A stretch of DNA of 6,893 bases from an uncultured Eubacteriales bacterium (lineage in GTDB: Bacteria; Bacillota; Clostridia; Oscillospirales; CAG-272): the NCBI GenBank assembly GCA_934447715.1, contig CAKSER010000059.1, positions 1 through 6,893 of the forward strand, written 5' to 3'. The position numbers were made by a program, and so were the translations under genes. This document shows positions 4,278 to 6,893 of this stretch, in pieces; the stretch's first letter is position 1; every line of letters begins with the position of its first letter. The notes beneath the pieces were generated by a model. The model had not been told where the DNA came from. It saw nothing but the letters and a program-made list of their open reading frames with translations, and did no database searches.

Positions 4278-6101
4278 TTACGTATTTAAAATCCGCATAA
4301 ATTCATCGCCTGTAATTGTCTCGTTCATATAGAGATATTTTGCAAGCTCGTCGAGCTTCGGCTTGTTGTCGGTTATGATCTGCTTAGCTTTTTCATACTG
4401 CTTTTTAACAAGCTCGACAACCTGACGGTCGATATCGGTCTGAGTTTCCTCAGAGCATGCAAGCGAAGCATCGCCTCCGAGATACTGGTTTGTAACCGTT
4501 TCAAGCGCAACCATTCCGAAATCCTGGCTCATGCCGTAGCGAGTGATCATTGCGCGGGCAAGCTTGGTCGCCTGCTCGATGTCGTTTGACGCGCCTGTTG
4601 TAATAGAGCCGACCGCAATCTCCTCGGCTGCACGGCCTCCGGTATAGGTTGCAATCTTGTTTTCCAGCTCCTCCTTGCTCATCAGATAGTGGTCGCCATC
4701 ATCAACCTGCATTGTATATCCGAGTGCGCCGGAGGTGCGCGGAACAATAGTGATTTTCTGTACGGGAGCGGAATTCGTCTGCTTTGCCGCAACAAGCGCA
4801 TGACCGATTTCGTGATATGCAACGATCATTTTTTCCTTGTCTGTAAGAATTGCATTCTTTTTCTGGTATCCGGCAATAACAACCTCAATGCTTTCCTCAA
4901 GATCCGACTGCCCTACTGCATTTCTGTTGTCGCGTACCGCGCGGAGCGCCGCCTCGTTTACAATGTTGGCAAGCTCCGCACCGGAAGCACCGGATGCCAT
5001 CCGCGCCACCTTTGTATAGTCGATATCGGGCTCTGTCTTGACCTTTTTTGCATGAACTTTAAGGATTGCCTCTCTGCCCTTGAGATCCGGAAGCTCTACC
5101 GGAACACGGCGGTCGAAGCGTCCGGGACGGGTAAGTGCAGGGTCAAGCGATTCCGGACGGTTTGTAGCCGCCAGAATTATAACACCGGTGTTTCCTTCAA
5201 AGCCGTCCATTTCGGTAAGGAGCTGGTTTAGGGTCTGCTCGCGTTCATCGTGTCCGCCGCTTATTCCTCCGGTACTGCGCTTTCCTCCGATTGCATCGAT
5301 TTCGTCGATGAAAACGATGCAGGGGGCTTTTTCCTTTGCCTGTTTAAACAGATCGCGGACTTTAGATGCGCCCATTCCGACGAACATTTCGACAAATTCG
5401 GAACCGCTCATAGAGAAAAACGGAACATTTGCTTCGCCTGCAACAGCCTTTGCAAGCATTGTCTTACCTGTTCCGGGAGGGCCCACAAGAAGGATGCCCT
5501 TCGGCATCTGTGCGCCGATTTCGGTATATTTTCCCGGGTTGTGAAGATATTCGACGATCTCCTGAAGGCTTTCCTCTGCCTCGTCAACACCCTCGACGTC
5601 GTCAAATTTTATTCCGCTTGAGGACTTTACATAGACCTTGGCATTGGATTTGCCCATGTTGAACATCATAGAGCCGCTTCCGCCTGCCTTGTCCATCATT
5701 TTCTTTGATATAATCTGTCCGATTATAATGAATGCGGCAATCGGCAGAACCCATGTGAGAAGGAAGTTTAAAAGGAAGCTGGGCTTTTCGACGATCTGTC
5801 CCGAGAACTTTGCTCCTGATGCATACAGGCGCTCGGTCAGGTTCGGGTCATCTACCATTGCGGTAGAATAAATCTGCTTTTCACCCTTGTCGGTAAAGAC
5901 AATCTGGTTTTCGGAGGTGCTGATCTCTACGCGGCTGACATTTTTCTCCTCTACCATGCTCATAAATGTGCCGTAGTCGACCTCCTTGATCTTCTGCCCG
6001 GAGATCCACGGTACAATGATTGAGTTGAACACAATGAGGACGAGAAGAACCAGACCGTAGTAGAAAATCAGAGGTCTTTTCGGCTTTTTTACTTCATTCA
6101 T
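4278..6101 (-). CDS. ftsH: ATP-dependent zinc metalloprotease FtsH
   Basis: This complete 607-residue AAA+ membrane protease extracts and degrades membrane and some soluble proteins as a hexamer on the inner face of the membrane. Order: cytoplasmic basic start (KKPKRP); first membrane helix about 11-33; extracytoplasmic FtsH_ext domain about 36-106; second helix about 109-131; AAA+ module with Walker A GPPGTGKT (207-214), pore loop MFVGMG (239-244), Walker B VFIDEID (263-269), sensor N314 and arginine fingers R328 and R331 in RPGRFDR; then the M41 peptidase with HEIGH (H430, E431, H434) and the probable third zinc ligand D507 in SNDIEQ. The usual HEAGH is HEIGH here, which keeps all catalytic residues. 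The C-terminal tail is shorter than that of E. coli FtsH (644 residues). The ATG at 6101 follows AAAGGAAA (complement of 6111-6118). It lies 55 bp after the permease fragment; no clear promoter is visible in that gap. Confidence 0.97.
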   Translation of the reverse strand: MNEVKKPKRPLIFYYGLVLLVLIVFNSIIVPWISGQKIKEVDYGTFMSMVEEKNVSRVEISTSENQIVFTDKGEKQIYSTAMVDDPNLTERLYASGAKFSGQIVEKPSFLLNFLLTWVLPIAAFIIIGQIISKKMMDKAGGSGSMMFNMGKSNAKVYVKSSSGIKFDDVEGVDEAEESLQEIVEYLHNPGKYTEIGAQMPKGILLVGPPGTGKTMLAKAVAGEANVPFFSMSGSEFVEMFVGMGASKVRDLFKQAKEKAPCIVFIDEIDAIGGKRSTGGISGGHDEREQTLNQLLTEMDGFEGNTGVIILAATNRPESLDPALTRPGRFDRRVPVELPDLKGREAILKVHAKKVKTEPDIDYTKVARMASGASGAELANIVNEAALRAVRDNRNAVGQSDLEESIEVVIAGYQKKNAILTDKEKMIVAYHEIGHALVAAKQTNSAPVQKITIVPRTSGALGYTMQVDDGDHYLMSKEELENKIATYTGGRAAEEIAVGSITTGASNDIEQATKLARAMITRYGMSQDFGMVALETVTNQYLGGDASLACSEETQTDIDRQVVELVKKQYEKAKQIITDNKPKLDELAKYLYMNETITGDEFMRILNT

Positions 6102-6156
6102 TGATTTGCTTTTCCTTTCTGCATTTTATTTTTAACTTTAGTCTTACTGCTTTGAA

Positions 6157-6828
6157 TTATTCTACCGCCTTAAGAGACTCTGCCATGTTGACCTTGTCAA
6201 CTCGCCGTCTCATTAAGAGATTTACGATTATCGCAAACATCACCGAAATTACAAACGAGAGCAGATAGCTTGTCGGCTTGATCAGATTGTCGAAGTTGAC
6301 CATGTCGATTTTTACCATGCTCATTACGGTATAGTGAAACAGCTTGCCGAGCGGCAGACCGAGAAAACTTGCAATTACCGCAAGACTCAGGTTTTCCTTT
6401 AAAACATAGCTTTCGGTCTCCTTCGGATAAAAGCCGAGCACCTGAACCGTTGCAATTTCGCGGTTGCGCTCTGCAATATTGATATTTGTCAGATTGAAGA
6501 TGACTATATATGCAAGCGCACCGGAGAAGAAGACAATCGTCCAGATTATATAGTCAAGCACATGGAACGCCTTGCTTACATTGTTGTTCAGTATCTCAAG
6601 CTGACTTACGCTTGAAACAGCTTCGATGCCGGTAAGCTCCTTTGCAAGCGAATCTGTATCGCCTTTTGCAATAATCAGCGCAGAGCTTGCCTGAAAGTCG
6701 CCGAAAAGCTCGGTATAGGTGCTTTCGGATATAAAGATATAATCGTAAATATGATTGTCAAATACCACCTTGACCTCTACCGTTCCGCCCTCCATGTCTG
6801 TGTTGCGGATTTTTAAGCTGGACAGCAA
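6157..6828 (-). CDS. FtsX-type ABC transporter permease, C-terminal fragment
   Basis: About 220 residues match the last part of a large MacB/FtsX-like permease, which exports or releases lipids or peptides with a partner ATPase. Visible are the end of an extracytoplasmic domain (LKIRNTDMEGG...FDNHIYDYIFIS), a membrane helix about 92-113, the FtsX signature region FNLTNINIAERNREIATVQV (111-130) with VLGFYPKE, and further helices about 147-169 and 187-206, ending in a basic loop and MAESLKAVE. Family members have several hundred residues before this point; here the frame is closed by TAA at 6844-6846. The first possible starts, TTG at 6828 and ATG at 6795, have no good ribosome binding site. 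The gene therefore looks truncated, either by a rearrangement or by an assembly join near 6815-6830. No ATPase gene is in the window. Confidence 0.8.
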   Translation of the reverse strand: MLSSLKIRNTDMEGGTVEVKVVFDNHIYDYIFISESTYTELFGDFQASSALIIAKGDTDSLAKELTGIEAVSSVSQLEILNNNVSKAFHVLDYIIWTIVFFSGALAYIVIFNLTNINIAERNREIATVQVLGFYPKETESYVLKENLSLAVIASFLGLPLGKLFHYTVMSMVKIDMVNFDNLIKPTSYLLSFVISVMFAIIVNLLMRRRVDKVNMAESLKAVE

Positions 6829-6886
6829 GGTGCGTATCCCGCTTTACGGTCCGCAGTACGTCTTTGTTCCCAAGGAGTGTTCCTAA
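6821..6886 (+). CDS. C-terminal end of an unidentified plus-strand gene (apparently fused to the permease fragment)
   Basis: The plus strand reads DSKVRIPLYGPQYVFVPKEC then Ser and TAA (6884-6886). It looks like a genuine protein end: the stop overlaps an ATG (TAATG), and AAGGAG (6872-6877), within its last codons, stands eight bases before that ATG. The frame runs back into permease sequence on the opposite strand, so its true N-terminal part is missing. I do not recognise the family. It could be chance coding on the reverse of a disrupted permease gene. Confidence 0.4.
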   Translation, partial: DSKVRIPLYGPQYVFVPKECS

Positions 6887-6893
6887 TGAAAAT
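6886..6893 (+). CDS. Start of a further plus-strand gene (runs off the right edge)
   Basis: ATGAAA follows AAGGAG (6872-6877) at eight bases and overlaps the preceding stop as TAATG, an arrangement typical of translationally coupled genes. Only two full codons are in the window, so nothing can be said of the product. Confidence 0.35.

Noticed and set aside
4689..5544. Long plus-strand open frames opposite ftsH (4689-5231 and 5080-5544)
   Set aside because: They lie entirely antisense to the conserved AAA+ and protease parts of FtsH and show no recognisable domain.
1..6893. CRISPR array, tRNA, rRNA or insertion-sequence ends
   Set aside because: I saw no regularly spaced repeats, no tRNA-like cloverleaf, no rRNA segments and no transposase or terminal inverted repeats. 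The right-edge join is the only sign of a possible mobile element.

Overview
The window looks like a stretch of a low-to-mid GC Clostridia chromosome, most like the Oscillospiraceae/Ruminococcaceae. The reasons are strong AAGGAGG-type ribosome binding sites, intrinsic terminators with T runs, an FtsH with a short C-terminal tail, and clostridial-type small families. The taxon is an inference from gene style, not from a marker search.

Layout, left to right. (1) 1-246, minus: the first 82 codons of a Crp/Fnr-type regulator. It diverges from (2) 331-1062, plus: a ferredoxin-like iron-sulfur protein. The 84-bp gap between them holds a 16-bp Crp-type palindrome centred 41.5 bp upstream of the start point predicted for the ferredoxin gene, the geometry of a class II activator site. 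(3) A bidirectional terminator at 1113-1153 separates this pair from a four-gene minus-strand cluster, which reads from 2973 down to 1152. In transcription order it holds a 56-residue, TTG-initiated, two-helix membrane peptide; a small conserved protein; a YoaP-type GNAT acetyltransferase; and a four-helix membrane protein. A near-consensus promoter (TTGACA-17-TATACT) lies about 150 bp upstream, and a strong hairpin with a T-rich tail sits in the leader. (4) A divergent pair follows: a single-domain SLOG-superfamily protein (3198-3668, minus) and an XRE-type helix-turn-helix regulator (3813-4166, plus). They share a 144-bp gap rich in small dyads and repeated TACAA boxes. (5) A bidirectional terminator at 4210-4246 ends the XRE gene and ftsH. 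(6) 4278-6101, minus: a complete FtsH protease. (7) 6157-6828, minus: the C-terminal part of an FtsX-type ABC transporter permease. Its frame has lost its N-terminal region, and at about 6815-6830 the sequence changes to what looks like plus-strand coding. A gene end there overlaps a new start codon (TAATG) behind a good ribosome binding site.

Functionally, the left pair looks like a redox- or nitrosative-stress-type regulatory unit. The middle cluster has no assigned pathway. The SLOG/XRE pair looks like a small self-regulated sensing module. ftsH is housekeeping membrane protein quality control. The most notable anomalies are the abrupt right-end junction, the activator-style operator at the ferredoxin promoter, and the leader hairpin of the four-gene cluster.
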